DNA of 64,000 nucleotides from Clostridium sp. CAG:417 (GCA_000432835.1 FR890374.1:124001-188000); one strand, 5' to 3'; counted from the stretch's first letter, positions 17,785 through 26,973 are shown. A program made the numbers and translations. The notes: generated by a model from the letters alone, not told the origin.

Positions 17785-18132
17785 TTTTTAGGTAGTTTGA
17801 AAAATTATGAAGTTAAAAATCTTGCTTAGAGTAAAATTACTATTTTTAAAACAGACTGTTTTAGCAAAAACGTTATTTTATAATACTTTTAGTTAACTAT
17901 GCTGATTGGAAAATAGCAAATTTTACATTTTACAAAAATACAATATTTCAAAAAAGTGCAAAAAAATGTAAATTTGTCGTAAATCGAACAAAAAAATTTT
18001 TTGTTAAAATGACGTAATATAAAGAAATTAAAAAATTACTAAAAAAAATGTATTCAAACCTGCTTGAAAAATCATTTTAGGCAGTATAGAATTTAAATTG
18101 TAAAAAGTATTTTATGGCAGTGGAGGTAAGTT
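17785..18132 (+). promoter_or_regulatory. AT-rich leader of the anaerobic ribonucleotide reductase operon
   Basis: About 350 bp without a gene. It holds a palindrome at 17987-18005 (AACAAAAAA, one central A, TTTTTTGTT) and a weaker hairpin CTGC...GCAG near 18061-18085. I did not find a convincing NrdR box, riboswitch or unambiguous -35/-10 pair. The palindrome could bind a redox or dNTP regulator, which is inference only. GTGGAGG before the nrdD ATG is the ribosome site. Confidence 0.35.
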
Positions 18133-20421
18133 ATGAGTACAACGATTATGAAAGATCCTAAACTTAAAGTAGTAAAACGAGATGGAAAAAAGGATACATT
18201 TCAAGGAGAAAAGATTGCTGTTGCAATTAAGAAGGGATTTGATGGTTTAGTTACTGAGAATTCTTATACAGTAGAAGATGCTAACAAGGTATATGAGGCT
18301 GTTATTGAAGAAATCAATAGAGACTATGATAAACTTGATTTAATTAAAATTGAAGATATTCAAGATTTAATAGAAAAGAATTTGAAAGAACTTGGATATG
18401 AAGATGTTATGGAATCTTTTGCGACATATAGAGAAAGAAGAAATGAGTCAAGAAAGATATTTAAAGCAAGATATCATAAATTAACTAAAGCTATTGAAAC
18501 ATTGACATTAAAAGATGCTAAAGAAGTTGATTTAAAACGTGATAATGCCAATGTAGATGGTGATACAGCAATGGGTACAATGCTTCAATATGGATCAACT
18601 TTAGCAAAAGAGTTTGCAAAATCATATCAAATGCAAAAAAGATTTGCTGAAGCACATGACAGTGGTTTGATACATATACATGATATGGATTTCTTGCCAA
18701 TGGGAACAACTACATGTTGCCAAATAGACTTGAATGACTTATTTAAAGATGGTTTTTCAACAGGTCATGGTCATTTAAGATGTCCTAACGATATAATGTC
18801 TTATTCTGCACTTGCAGCTATTGCTATTCAATCAAATCAAAATGATCAACATGGTGGACAAAGTATACCAGCATTCGATTATTTTATGGCTCCAGGAGTT
18901 TTAAAAACATTTAAAAAACAATTTAAACAAATGTTATATGATTATTTAGAGTTAGATGGATTCTTAGGATTAGTAAAATTCGATAATATAGTTAAACAAA
19001 TAGATAAGTTAACTAGTATTGAATTTGATATCAGTGAATTTAGTGATTACTATGCTAACAGTGATATTTTAGAAAGAATTTTTAAATTGGCATATGATAA
19101 AGCTTTAAGTAAAACAGATCGTATTACTTATCAAGCTATGGAAGCATTTATTCATAACTTAAATACAATGCATTCGAGAGCAGGTGCTCAAGTACCATTC
19201 TCATCTATTAACTTTGGAACAGATACTTCTAATGAAGGTAGATTAGTAATGAAAAATTATTTATTAGCAACAGATGCAGGATTAGGTAAAGGGGAAACTC
19301 CAATATTTCCTATTTCAATCTTTAAAGTAAAAGAGGGAGTTAACTATAATCCTGGAGATCCAAACTATGATTTATTTAAATTATCTTGTAAGGTTTCAGC
19401 TAAAAGACTTTTCCCTAACTTTTCATTTATTGATGCACCATTTAACAAAATGTATTATAAACCTGGAGATTATAGAACAGAAATTGCTTATATGGGATGT
19501 CGTACAAGAGTAATGGCTAATCCGGCTAATCCTAGTAAAGAAATTGTATCTGGAAGAGGAAACTTATCATTTACTTCAATTAACTTAGTTAGATTAGGTA
19601 TTAAACATGGTATTGTTTCAAATAAGAAGACAGATATGGAAGGTTTTTATAAAGAATTAGGCGAGGTAATGGACTTAGTTAAAGACCAATTACTAGAAAG
19701 ATTTGAGATTCAATGTAGTAAAAAAGTATATAATTTCCCATTCTTATTAGGACAAGGTGTATGGATTGATTCTAAGGGATTAAAGAATAATTCTCGTTTA
19801 AGACCAGTTTTGAAGAATGGTACTTTAACATTTGGGTTCATAGGTTTAGCTGAATGTTTGAAGGCTTTAATTGGTGAGCATCATGGAGAAAGTAAAAGGG
19901 CTCAAAAATTAGGATATGAAATAATAAAATTCATGCGTGATAGAGCAGATAAGTATGTACTTGAATATAAACTTAATTTCTCTTTAATCGCAACACCTGC
20001 TGAAGGATTATCAGGTAGATTTACAAGCATTGATAAATCAATTTATGGTATTATTCCAGGAGTTACAGATAGAGATTATTATACTAATTCATTCCATGTT
20101 CCAGTATATTATGATATTTCAATTGTAGATAAGTTAAAAATTGAAGGCCCATACCATGAATTAACAAATGGTGGACATATAAGTTATATTGAACTTGATG
20201 GTGATACTGCTACTAATGTAGAGGCATTTGAAAAAATTGTACGTGTAATGCACGATGTTGGAGTTGGTTATGGTGCAATTAACCATCCAGTAGATAGAGA
20301 TCCTGTTTGTGGATATACTGGTGTTATTGGAGATGTATGCCCTGGATGTGGCAGACATGAAAATGAGGGTGTTAGTATAGAAAGAGTTAGAAATGCTAAC
20401 CTTACTAGTTTAGGAAGATAG
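18133..20421 (+). CDS. nrdD: Anaerobic (class III) ribonucleoside-triphosphate reductase, large part lacking the glycyl-radical tail
   Basis: A 762-aa protein. An ATP-cone regulatory domain occupies about residues 10-105 (VVKRDGKKDTF, then ESFATYRERR). The catalytic barrel carries the TTTCC motif with C195-C196, QSNQNDQHGGQ and SRAGAQVPFSS. A Cys-rich metal-binding region is near the end (C726, C736, C739). Normally NrdD continues into a glycyl-radical domain (RxTGYL... RVxH); here the frame stops at TAG just after FERVR-like sequence, and that domain is encoded by the next small gene. NrdD reduces NTPs to dNTPs without oxygen. Operon with the mini-gene and nrdG. Confidence 0.92.
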   Translation: MSTTIMKDPKLKVVKRDGKKDTFQGEKIAVAIKKGFDGLVTENSYTVEDANKVYEAVIEEINRDYDKLDLIKIEDIQDLIEKNLKELGYEDVMESFATYRERRNESRKIFKARYHKLTKAIETLTLKDAKEVDLKRDNANVDGDTAMGTMLQYGSTLAKEFAKSYQMQKRFAEAHDSGLIHIHDMDFLPMGTTTCCQIDLNDLFKDGFSTGHGHLRCPNDIMSYSALAAIAIQSNQNDQHGGQSIPAFDYFMAPGVLKTFKKQFKQMLYDYLELDGFLGLVKFDNIVKQIDKLTSIEFDISEFSDYYANSDILERIFKLAYDKALSKTDRITYQAMEAFIHNLNTMHSRAGAQVPFSSINFGTDTSNEGRLVMKNYLLATDAGLGKGETPIFPISIFKVKEGVNYNPGDPNYDLFKLSCKVSAKRLFPNFSFIDAPFNKMYYKPGDYRTEIAYMGCRTRVMANPANPSKEIVSGRGNLSFTSINLVRLGIKHGIVSNKKTDMEGFYKELGEVMDLVKDQLLERFEIQCSKKVYNFPFLLGQGVWIDSKGLKNNSRLRPVLKNGTLTFGFIGLAECLKALIGEHHGESKRAQKLGYEIIKFMRDRADKYVLEYKLNFSLIATPAEGLSGRFTSIDKSIYGIIPGVTDRDYYTNSFHVPVYYDISIVDKLKIEGPYHELTNGGHISYIELDGDTATNVEAFEKIVRVMHDVGVGYGAINHPVDRDPVCGYTGVIGDVCPGCGRHENEGVSIERVRNANLTSLGR

Positions 20422-20438
20422 AAAGAAGGAGATTTAAT

Positions 20439-20618
20439 ATGAAAAGTGAAGAAAGAAAAATTGGTGAAGGCGTAGGATTTGAAAGAATCCGTCGTATTAC
20501 AGGATATTTAGTTGGTACTGTTGATCGTTTCAATAATGGTAAAAGAGCAGAGGAACATGATCGTGTAAAACACTCTACTGTTGGTCTTTGCCCTTCTAAT
20601 ACTCCAAAGGAAAAATAG
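20439..20618 (+). CDS. Separate glycyl-radical domain of NrdD (59-aa protein)
   Basis: A 59-aa protein with its own ATG and ribosome site (AAGAAGGAG at 20422-20431), 17 nt after nrdD. It contains FERIRRITGYLVGTVDRF and EEHDRVKH, the exact C-terminal glycyl-radical block of class III reductases; the radical Gly is in RRITGYL (residue 22). The large subunit ends just before the corresponding place, so the enzyme seems to be split into two polypeptides that must associate. This recalls the small glycyl-radical spare-part protein YfiD/GrcA of pyruvate formate-lyase, but here the large gene lacks the domain completely. CPSN near the end adds one Cys. Confidence 0.85.
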   Translation: MKSEERKIGEGVGFERIRRITGYLVGTVDRFNNGKRAEEHDRVKHSTVGLCPSNTPKEK

Positions 20619-20620
20619 TT

Positions 20621-21172
20621 ATGACAATTCGCTTAGCAAGTACTTTACAACCGGATAGTATTGTTGATGGCGAAGGCATTAGAACAGTGGTATGGACTCA
20701 AGGGTGTCCTCATCACTGTCCTTTTTGTCATAATCCGCAAACTCATGACTTTAATGGTGGATATGTTGTAGAATTAGATGATATTTTCAAAGAAATGAAC
20801 AAATTAAGGGGACAGGATGGTATTACGCTATCTGGTGGTGATCCTATGGTACAACCACTTCAATGTTTAGAAATTGCTAAATATGCTCATAAATTAGGTC
20901 TAAATGTTTGGTGTTATACAGGATATTTATATGAAAATATTTTAAAAAACGAAAAACAAAAAGCACTATTGGAAGAAGTGGATGTTTTAGTAGATGGTAA
21001 ATTTCTAATAGATGAACGAAGTCTAGATCTTTATTATAAAGGATCAGCTAATCAGAGAATAATAGATGTAAAAGAAAGCCTAAAACAAAATATGGTTGTT
21101 GAAATTTCAAGATATAAAGGGAAAAAAATATTTGGTCAAATGTATAAAAAAGATAAATCTTTATTTATTTAA
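20621..21172 (+). CDS. nrdG: Anaerobic ribonucleotide reductase activating enzyme
   Basis: A 183-aa radical SAM protein. The [4Fe-4S] motif CxxxCxxC is C29, C33, C36 in QGCPHHCPFCHN; the SAM-binding GGDP is in TLSGGDPMVQ. NrdG extracts a hydrogen from the NrdD glycine to make the catalytic glycyl radical. Its target here would be the separate 59-aa protein encoded just upstream. It starts 2 nt after that gene's stop, so translation is probably coupled. Length and motifs are typical. Confidence 0.93.
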   Translation: MTIRLASTLQPDSIVDGEGIRTVVWTQGCPHHCPFCHNPQTHDFNGGYVVELDDIFKEMNKLRGQDGITLSGGDPMVQPLQCLEIAKYAHKLGLNVWCYTGYLYENILKNEKQKALLEEVDVLVDGKFLIDERSLDLYYKGSANQRIIDVKESLKQNMVVEISRYKGKKIFGQMYKKDKSLFI

Positions 21173-21263
21173 GAATTATCTTTTTTAATTTTTATAAAAA
21201 TAATAGATTTTGTAAATATTAATGATATAATACTATTATAGTAGTGAGTAGAGGAATATTAAT

Positions 21264-22952
21264 ATGAAAAAGAAAAAGAGTAGTAGTGAAGTGAAGAAAA
21301 AGAAGAAGGTTCATAATAAAAATAAATACATTTTTATAATAATGTTAATTGCTCTTATTATGTTAATTGTTAGTGGAGTAGTATTATATGTAAATTATTG
21401 TGATGAAAAATTATTAACTAATATTAAAAAGCATTATGGTAATCAGGTAATAATGGTTAATGATGCCAAATTATATGACCATAATGAAAAAGTAATTGGT
21501 AAAGTTAGTAAGGAATTTACTTTTATATTAGATAATAAAAAAATAAATAAGAGTAGTGAACAGTATTTTAAGGTAAAGAACACAAATTATTATATTTATT
21601 ATAATGATGTTAAAAAAGTTGATAAAAAGATGGAAGATAATTTTTCTAATAAATATTTAGTATTTAATAAAAATGTAGTATCTAAGAAAACAGTATTTTA
21701 TAAAGATAATAAAAAAGTATTAGAATTAAAAGAAAAATTAAATTTACCGTTAGAATATATGGATGATAATTATTATTATGTAAGTTATTTAGATAAAGTA
21801 ATGCAAGTGAAAAAGGATGAAAGTGTTAGTTTAAATGATAATAACAATACTTCCGTTAATGAGGCTAGTTATATTAGTGTTATTAATTATGATACAATAG
21901 ATAATTGTACTAAGGATATTTGTGTTAGTGTTGATAATGTACGTAACCAGTTAAATTATCTTAAAGAACAAGGCTTTTCTAGTATCAGTATTGATGAATA
22001 TAAGTTATGGCTTGCGGGAAAGATAAGATTAAAAGAGAAGTCAATTTTACTTACTACAACTAATAGTAATAATAATGTCTCTACTCTTAATAATGAAAGT
22101 AATATTAAGATAGAAATACTAAGTGATGCTTCTATTAAATTTAGTGATGTTAATAAAAAATCTACTAAAAATTCTACTTTAGATAAGATTGAAAGATATG
22201 TGGTTAAGAAAACAACTTCATTAGATAATTTTAAAAAAATGAGTAATGGTGAAGATGTAGTAGAAGTAGTTAAAAGTGCTAGTTCTGGTGAGCAAAGGAT
22301 TGCAGTTTTAAATTATCACTTTTTCTATGATCCTACTTTAGGAGAAGAGTGTGATGAATCCATCTGTCTTGAAGTTAGTAAGTTTAGAGAACAACTTGAT
22401 TATCTTAAAAATAATGGGTACAAAACTTTAAAAATGTCCGAATTTAAAAAGTGGATGTTTGGTGAAATTGAACTTCCAGAAAAAAGTGTTTTGATTACTG
22501 TTGATGATGGTGCTAAGGGTACTGGAAAACACAATGGTAATAAGTTAATACCTATTTTAGAAGAATATAATATGAATGCTACGCTATTTTTGATAACTGG
22601 TTGGTGGAGTGTTGAAAATTATCGTTCTAAGAATTTGGATATTCAATCGCATACAAATGATATGCACAAATATGGTACTTGTGGCCGTGGACAATTAGTT
22701 TGTTATAGTAAGGATCAGGCTTTGGCAGATCTTAAGAAATCATTGGAAATAGTAGATAATAATGATTCATTCTGTTATCCATTTTATAGTTATAGTGATA
22801 CTGCAATACAGGCGGTTAAAGAAGCGGGATTCCAAATAGCCTTTGTTGGTGGAAGTGTAAAAGCAAGACGAAGTAATAATAAATATTTAATTCCAAGATA
22901 TCCAATTTATAAGACCACTACATTAAATCAATTTATTAAAATGGTAAGTTAA
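21264..22952 (+). CDS. Membrane-anchored polysaccharide deacetylase (NodB domain) with degenerate internal repeat
   Basis: A 562-aa protein: basic N-terminus, helix at about residues 20-42, an exported stalk, then a NodB-type deacetylase domain from about residue 345. Motifs: VLNYHFFYDP entry, TVDDG (metal Asp motif), QSHTNDMH (metal His pair), CYPFYSYSD, and PRYPIYKTT at the end. Residues about 208-270 (VINYDTIDNC, VRNQLNYLKEQGF, EYKLWLAGKI, LLTTTNSN) are a second, degenerate copy of the domain start, with VDDG replaced by TTNS. Such enzymes deacetylate wall or capsule GlcNAc polymers. The activity probably resides only in the C-terminal copy. Confidence 0.75.
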   Translation: MKKKKSSSEVKKKKKVHNKNKYIFIIMLIALIMLIVSGVVLYVNYCDEKLLTNIKKHYGNQVIMVNDAKLYDHNEKVIGKVSKEFTFILDNKKINKSSEQYFKVKNTNYYIYYNDVKKVDKKMEDNFSNKYLVFNKNVVSKKTVFYKDNKKVLELKEKLNLPLEYMDDNYYYVSYLDKVMQVKKDESVSLNDNNNTSVNEASYISVINYDTIDNCTKDICVSVDNVRNQLNYLKEQGFSSISIDEYKLWLAGKIRLKEKSILLTTTNSNNNVSTLNNESNIKIEILSDASIKFSDVNKKSTKNSTLDKIERYVVKKTTSLDNFKKMSNGEDVVEVVKSASSGEQRIAVLNYHFFYDPTLGEECDESICLEVSKFREQLDYLKNNGYKTLKMSEFKKWMFGEIELPEKSVLITVDDGAKGTGKHNGNKLIPILEEYNMNATLFLITGWWSVENYRSKNLDIQSHTNDMHKYGTCGRGQLVCYSKDQALADLKKSLEIVDNNDSFCYPFYSYSDTAIQAVKEAGFQIAFVGGSVKARRSNNKYLIPRYPIYKTTTLNQFIKMVS

Positions 22953-22953
22953 A

Positions 22954-22979
22954 AAGACGCGTAAATACGCGCCTTTTTA
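22954..22979. terminator. Bidirectional terminator between deacetylase and trpS
   Basis: AAAAAGACGCG and CGCGCCTTTTT flank a six-base loop: a GC-rich stem with A-run and T-run on either side, shared by two convergent genes. Confidence 0.8.
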
Positions 22980-23990
22980 GTTTAAATCATAATCTATCAT
23001 CATATGTTTTTTTATATTTTTCATATTTTCTTTAGCTTCATTTTGGGCTTTTGTTGTACCTTCTTGAAGAATTTTCTTAACTTCTTCAGGGTTTTCTTCG
23101 TAATACTTTCTTTTTTCTTGGATTGGTTTTAAGAATTTTGTCATAGCTTCAATTAGTTCCTTTTTACAGGCTACACAACCTCTGGCCCCTTTTTTACATT
23201 CACTACATACTTTTTCTGTATTTTCCTTAGAATTTACTAATTTATGATAATAGTAGACCATACATACATCAGGGTTTGCTGGATCGTCTTTTTTTATTTT
23301 GTTTTTATCGGTTACAGCCCCCATAACTTTTTTCTTTATAGTTTCTTCATTATCAATTAAGTAAATGGCATTACCTAGGCTTTTTCCCATTTTTTCATTA
23401 CCGTCTAGACCTTTTACTCTAGTGGTTGTACTTAAGACTTGTTCTGGCTCAGTAAGAGTTTCTCCATAAATAGAGTTAAATTTACGAACTATTTCACGGC
23501 ATTGTTCAAGTAGTGGTAGTTGATCGTCTCCTACAGGAACTAGTGCACCGTTAAAAGCCGTAATATCTGCTGCCTGACTGACAGGATATCCTAGAAAACC
23601 ATAGGTTATGCTTTCTCCATTATTACCGAAAAGCTCCTTTTTTTGGGCTATTTCTGTTTTAACAGTAGGGTTTCTTTCTAATCTAGCGACTGTTACTAAG
23701 TTAGAGTAAAAAACAGTTAATTCTGCTATTTCTGGTATTTTAGATTGAATGAAGAAATTTACTTTGGAAGGATCTATTCCGATAGATAGTAAATCCATTG
23801 TAATTTCATAGACATTTCGTCGAACTTTTTCAGGGTTATTAAAATTATCGGTTAAAGCTTGAACATCAGCTATTTCAAGAAAAAAGTTATACTCATCTTG
23901 CATTTTTAAATAGTTTTGGCAAGCACCGAAATAGTGTCCTAAATGTAGGTTTCCAGTTGGACGAAGTCCTGTTAAGATATTTTTTTTCAT
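22977..23990 (-). CDS. trpS: Tryptophanyl-tRNA synthetase
   Basis: About 337 aa, class I aminoacyl-tRNA synthetase. HLGH (class I HIGH) occurs in GNLHLGHYFGAC; the KMSKS loop is KMGKS in GNEKMGKSLGNAI. GDDQLPLLEQCREI is the typical TrpRS segment. A Cys cluster (CSECKKGARGCVACKK) near residue 265-280 is a small metal-binding-like insert found in some TrpRS. The ATG at 23990 is preferred since AGGAAG lies 8 nt upstream, rather than a GTG at 23999. It charges tRNA-Trp; in-frame TGA codons elsewhere in the window do not by themselves imply a UGA-reading tRNA-Trp. Confidence 0.93.
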   Translation of the reverse strand: MKKNILTGLRPTGNLHLGHYFGACQNYLKMQDEYNFFLEIADVQALTDNFNNPEKVRRNVYEITMDLLSIGIDPSKVNFFIQSKIPEIAELTVFYSNLVTVARLERNPTVKTEIAQKKELFGNNGESITYGFLGYPVSQAADITAFNGALVPVGDDQLPLLEQCREIVRKFNSIYGETLTEPEQVLSTTTRVKGLDGNEKMGKSLGNAIYLIDNEETIKKKVMGAVTDKNKIKKDDPANPDVCMVYYYHKLVNSKENTEKVCSECKKGARGCVACKKELIEAMTKFLKPIQEKRKYYEENPEEVKKILQEGTTKAQNEAKENMKNIKKHMMIDYDLN

Positions 23991-24085
23991 GTTTTTCACT
24001 TCCTAGACTTTATTTTAGCATAATATTATTAGATATTAAAGCCATATTTTAGAATATTATGTATAATATATATAGGAGTGAGCGT

Positions 24086-24574
24086 ATGAAAATTTATGTA
24101 GTTGGACCGGTAGGAAGCGGGAAGAGTACTCTGGCAAAACGTATTTCTAAAGAACTTGATATCTTGTATGTTGAACTTGATAGTGTAATATGGAATAATG
24201 ATATAAAAAGAGATGTTTTAGATGTTCAAAAAAAATTTAATAAAATATTAGAAAGTGATAATTGGGTTATAGAAGATGTTGGAAGAGATGTTTTTAGTAG
24301 GTCAGTAGTGCTTGCTGATGTCGTTATTTATTTAAATATTAATAGAATTGTGCTTGGTGAAAGAATTATCAAAAGATGGTTTTTACAAAGAGTTGGTTTA
24401 GAATATTCTCCATATGAAGTTAACTTTAAAATGCTTATTAAGATGTTTAAATGGCGTAATTTGGGCTTAAGAAAAAGAAAAAAATATTTAAGTGATTTAG
24501 AAAGAAATGCTAAAAGACTTATTATTTTAAATAGGAAACAAGTTAATAACTTTAAAGGGGAAATGTTGCAATAA
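24086..24574 (+). CDS. P-loop nucleotide kinase-like protein (FlaR/adenylate-kinase type)
   Basis: A 162-aa protein starting at ATG 24086 behind AGGAGTG. Walker A is GPVGSGKST at residues 7-15; D/ELDSVIW and IEDVGRDVF follow the pattern of small adenylate-kinase-related proteins often annotated as topology modulation protein. The C-terminal half is basic (KRWFLQRVG, LRKRKKYLSDLERNAKR). Substrate unknown. The 3' end converges with the minus-strand gene. Confidence 0.65.
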   Translation: MKIYVVGPVGSGKSTLAKRISKELDILYVELDSVIWNNDIKRDVLDVQKKFNKILESDNWVIEDVGRDVFSRSVVLADVVIYLNINRIVLGERIIKRWFLQRVGLEYSPYEVNFKMLIKMFKWRNLGLRKRKKYLSDLERNAKRLIILNRKQVNNFKGEMLQ

Positions 24575-25699
24575 AAAAGAAGGCTTTTGCCTTCTATTTA
24601 CATTGAAATTAATATAACTATATATTTTTTGATATGTCTTTTTGTCGTAGTGAATACCATCTGTTGTTGAAAAACCATTATTTTTTAAATAATTATATGA
24701 ATCTAGATAAGTCACATTTTTTAAGCCGCTTTTTAGTGTACTATTAAATTTTTCAATGTCAGAGTTTTTGATACTGTAACCATTGTTTGCGGCTTTACTT
24801 TCCTCTACAGGATTAACGGAAAGATAGTAAATGTCACCTTTGTAATTTTTAGCAATTTTATTTATATATTCTACGTAACTATTAGCGTTGTACAAGTCAT
24901 TTACACCCATATTTATGACATAGGCTGTGTTCTTAGAATCCTTTTTTTTCATGGCTTCTTCATTGCTTTTCATATAAGTTAGACCTTTGCCGACTGAGGC
25001 AATATATGTTGTTTTGGAATTTTTAAAACCGCTACTTTCTTGGCCTACAAATCTTGAATCACCTACTAAAACAAAACTACTATAATTGTTAGTTGATGTA
25101 TCAGTTTTAGAATTGTTATTTTTGTTATTACTATTAGAACTACTGTTATTATTTTTATTACTATTAGAGTTAGTGTTATTATTCTTATTATTTTTGTTGC
25201 TGCTGTTTGAATTATTACTATTGTTGTTTTTGTTACTGTTATTTGAATTATTTCTATTATTATTTTGACTATTAGAATTTGTTCTCGTGTTTCCGTTTGC
25301 CTCATCACTTATTGAAGTGTTTTCATTATAATTAGAAATGGAACTAGAAGAAATGTCTGTTACATTGGCATTACTCCAGCATGATGAAATATTAAATGCA
25401 GTATTATTACCATTACTATCAGTTATACCAACATCTCCATAAGCACTAATGATAGCCATAATACTGTTTATTAAAAATGGCATCAAGAATACTATGACAG
25501 CACTCGCAATAGCGTTAAGAAAATTTTTTTTAGCTTTAGGGCCATCGTCAGGATTTATTAAAGCTTTAGAGAAAGTAATTGAACCACCAATAATTAAAAA
25601 GATGGGAACTACTATTTGAAGAATTGTAATTATTCTTTTGATTATTCCTAAGACACTTGCTAGGGCATAATCTGAACAAATAGCACTTAAAATATACAT
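24527..25699 (-). CDS. VirB2-like pilin domain fused through an Asn/Ser linker to an SGNH hydrolase
   Basis: A 390-aa protein. Residues 1-95 have two hydrophobic helices separated by a charged loop (INPDDGPKAKKNF), like the VirB2/TrbC proteins at 2124 and 2563. Residues about 130-205 are a low-complexity Asn/Ser/Lys linker. From about 207 an SGNH/GDSL-type hydrolase follows: GDSR (nucleophile Ser), NMGVND (block III) and TDGIHYD (block V with catalytic Asp and His). An esterase or O-deacylase displayed on a pilus-like or channel-like membrane stem is implied. The last roughly 25 residues (after SYINF) run through a terminator and over the neighbouring gene and are probably not original. Confidence 0.7.
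   Translation of the reverse strand: MYILSAICSDYALASVLGIIKRIITILQIVVPIFLIIGGSITFSKALINPDDGPKAKKNFLNAIASAVIVFLMPFLINSIMAIISAYGDVGITDSNGNNTAFNISSCWSNANVTDISSSSISNYNENTSISDEANGNTRTNSNSQNNNRNNSNNSNKNNNSNNSNSSNKNNKNNNTNSNSNKNNNSSSNSNNKNNNSKTDTSTNNYSSFVLVGDSRFVGQESSGFKNSKTTYIASVGKGLTYMKSNEEAMKKKDSKNTAYVINMGVNDLYNANSYVEYINKIAKNYKGDIYYLSVNPVEESKAANNGYSIKNSDIEKFNSTLKSGLKNVTYLDSYNYLKNNGFSTTDGIHYDKKTYQKIYSYINFNVNRRQKPSFLLQHFPFKVINLFPI
24578..24595 (-). terminator. Terminator for the minus-strand pilin-SGNH gene
   Basis: Stem AGAAGGC and GCCTTCT with loop TTTT; on the minus strand it is followed by a T-run. The minus-strand ORF currently reads straight through this hairpin (see findings). Confidence 0.7.
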
Positions 25700-25860
25700 A
25701 ATATCACCCTTTGATTAGATTTTATCAGAAAAAAACAATAATTTAAATATTAAAATATAAATTTGGTTATAATAATAACATTAATACAATATTTTTTTAA
25801 ATTTCTATTTTCAAGATAACTAAATTATGGTAATATTATTAATAGAATAGAGGTGCGAGT

Positions 25861-26973
25861 ATGAATATTAGTAGTTTAAGAAAAAATGAAAATAATATTT
25901 TAGTGGATGAAGTAGGAAATAAAGTTTTTCAGAACCAAGTATTTGATCAATTGATGGCATATGAACATATGAGTATGACTACACCTGCAAGTCAATATGT
26001 TGATGCACAGGCTAATCAGGTATTCTTTCAAAATCCAGAAGATACAAGAAGATATATTGATATAAATTGTTCTAGATTATTAGATGATAATGCTAGTTTA
26101 GCTAATAAAGATGGTAATGTTGTTAATACTTATCTTTCTGATGTTATAAGTTTTTTAGCGGTGGTTAATAAAATTGTTGATAATCAGGATGTTAATAATA
26201 AAATATTAGGAGATACTTTCACAACAAAAAATAATGATAGTCTTGATTCAAAAATACCTATGTATTTATGTGTTGAAATATTAAAAGCTAAATGTTTAGC
26301 ATTCTTAGGTAAACAGATGGACAGTTTGGAAAATTTTAATGTTGCGAATAATGGCGGTAATTCTACTTTAGGTATGGAGTTCGATAAAGTAGTAAATAAA
26401 ACTAAAAATCTTAATTATGATAAAGAATATTTTGGACAAGATATTAATGAAGTTACTGAAAAGTGGTTGTCAGCTTGTCAGATAGACGCTACAGGATCAG
26501 TTGATTTATATGCAAAATGTGAAGAGAAACAATGCTTAATCTTTGTGACTCAAAAAGTTATGGAAAATGGACAAGAAACATTGAATAAAAAGAGTTCACC
26601 AATGTTTGAAGTAAAAAAGACAATTGTAAGTGTTCCAAGTAATCCTGTTGCCCCTGTTACTAACACTTTATCTAGTACTCCTGATGTTTTTGCTGGATTT
26701 CCCGCTAATAATGTGTTTGAAAATGTTACTGTTGTTGACAATAATAATAAAGTAGAAGCAATGAATAATACAAATAAAGTAATTACTCTTAGTGAACAAT
26801 CTACTAAAATGGCAGGTTATAGAGCAGAATTAAAAAAATTAACTCAGGAGTTAAAAAATAAAGAAAAAGAAAAAGATGAAATTCAGGCACAAATTGATAG
26901 TGTTTTAGAAAAAATATTTAATGAAGATAGTTATAACAATGAAAATAGTCAAATAAAAGGTATGACTGCTTAA
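25861..26973 (+). CDS. Unknown soluble protein with C-terminal coiled coil
   Basis: A 370-aa protein behind GAGGTG. No signal peptide or membrane helix. Residues 1-240 look globular and acidic; 240-300 are Pro/Val/Asn-rich and probably flexible; 305-355 form a charged coiled coil (AELKKLTQELKNKEKEKDEIQAQIDSV). I do not recognise the family. It is monocistronic: a consensus promoter for the T-box operon starts right after it. Confidence 0.45.
   Translation: MNISSLRKNENNILVDEVGNKVFQNQVFDQLMAYEHMSMTTPASQYVDAQANQVFFQNPEDTRRYIDINCSRLLDDNASLANKDGNVVNTYLSDVISFLAVVNKIVDNQDVNNKILGDTFTTKNNDSLDSKIPMYLCVEILKAKCLAFLGKQMDSLENFNVANNGGNSTLGMEFDKVVNKTKNLNYDKEYFGQDINEVTEKWLSACQIDATGSVDLYAKCEEKQCLIFVTQKVMENGQETLNKKSSPMFEVKKTIVSVPSNPVAPVTNTLSSTPDVFAGFPANNVFENVTVVDNNNKVEAMNNTNKVITLSEQSTKMAGYRAELKKLTQELKNKEKEKDEIQAQIDSVLEKIFNEDSYNNENSQIKGMTA

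Noticed and set aside
17785..18132. NrdR box or riboswitch before nrdD
   Set aside because: No sequence close to the NrdR consensus and no recognisable riboswitch core; only an A/T palindrome.
18133..20618. nrdD simply frameshifted or sequencing error
   Set aside because: The downstream piece has its own ATG, good ribosome site and an N-terminal extension; a single indel would not create these.
25086..25308. Repetitive Asn/Ser codon tract that looks repeat-like on both strands
   Set aside because: It is a low-complexity linker of the pilin-SGNH protein; units are irregular, without spacers, so neither CRISPR nor satellite. Opposite-strand ORFs here are shadows.
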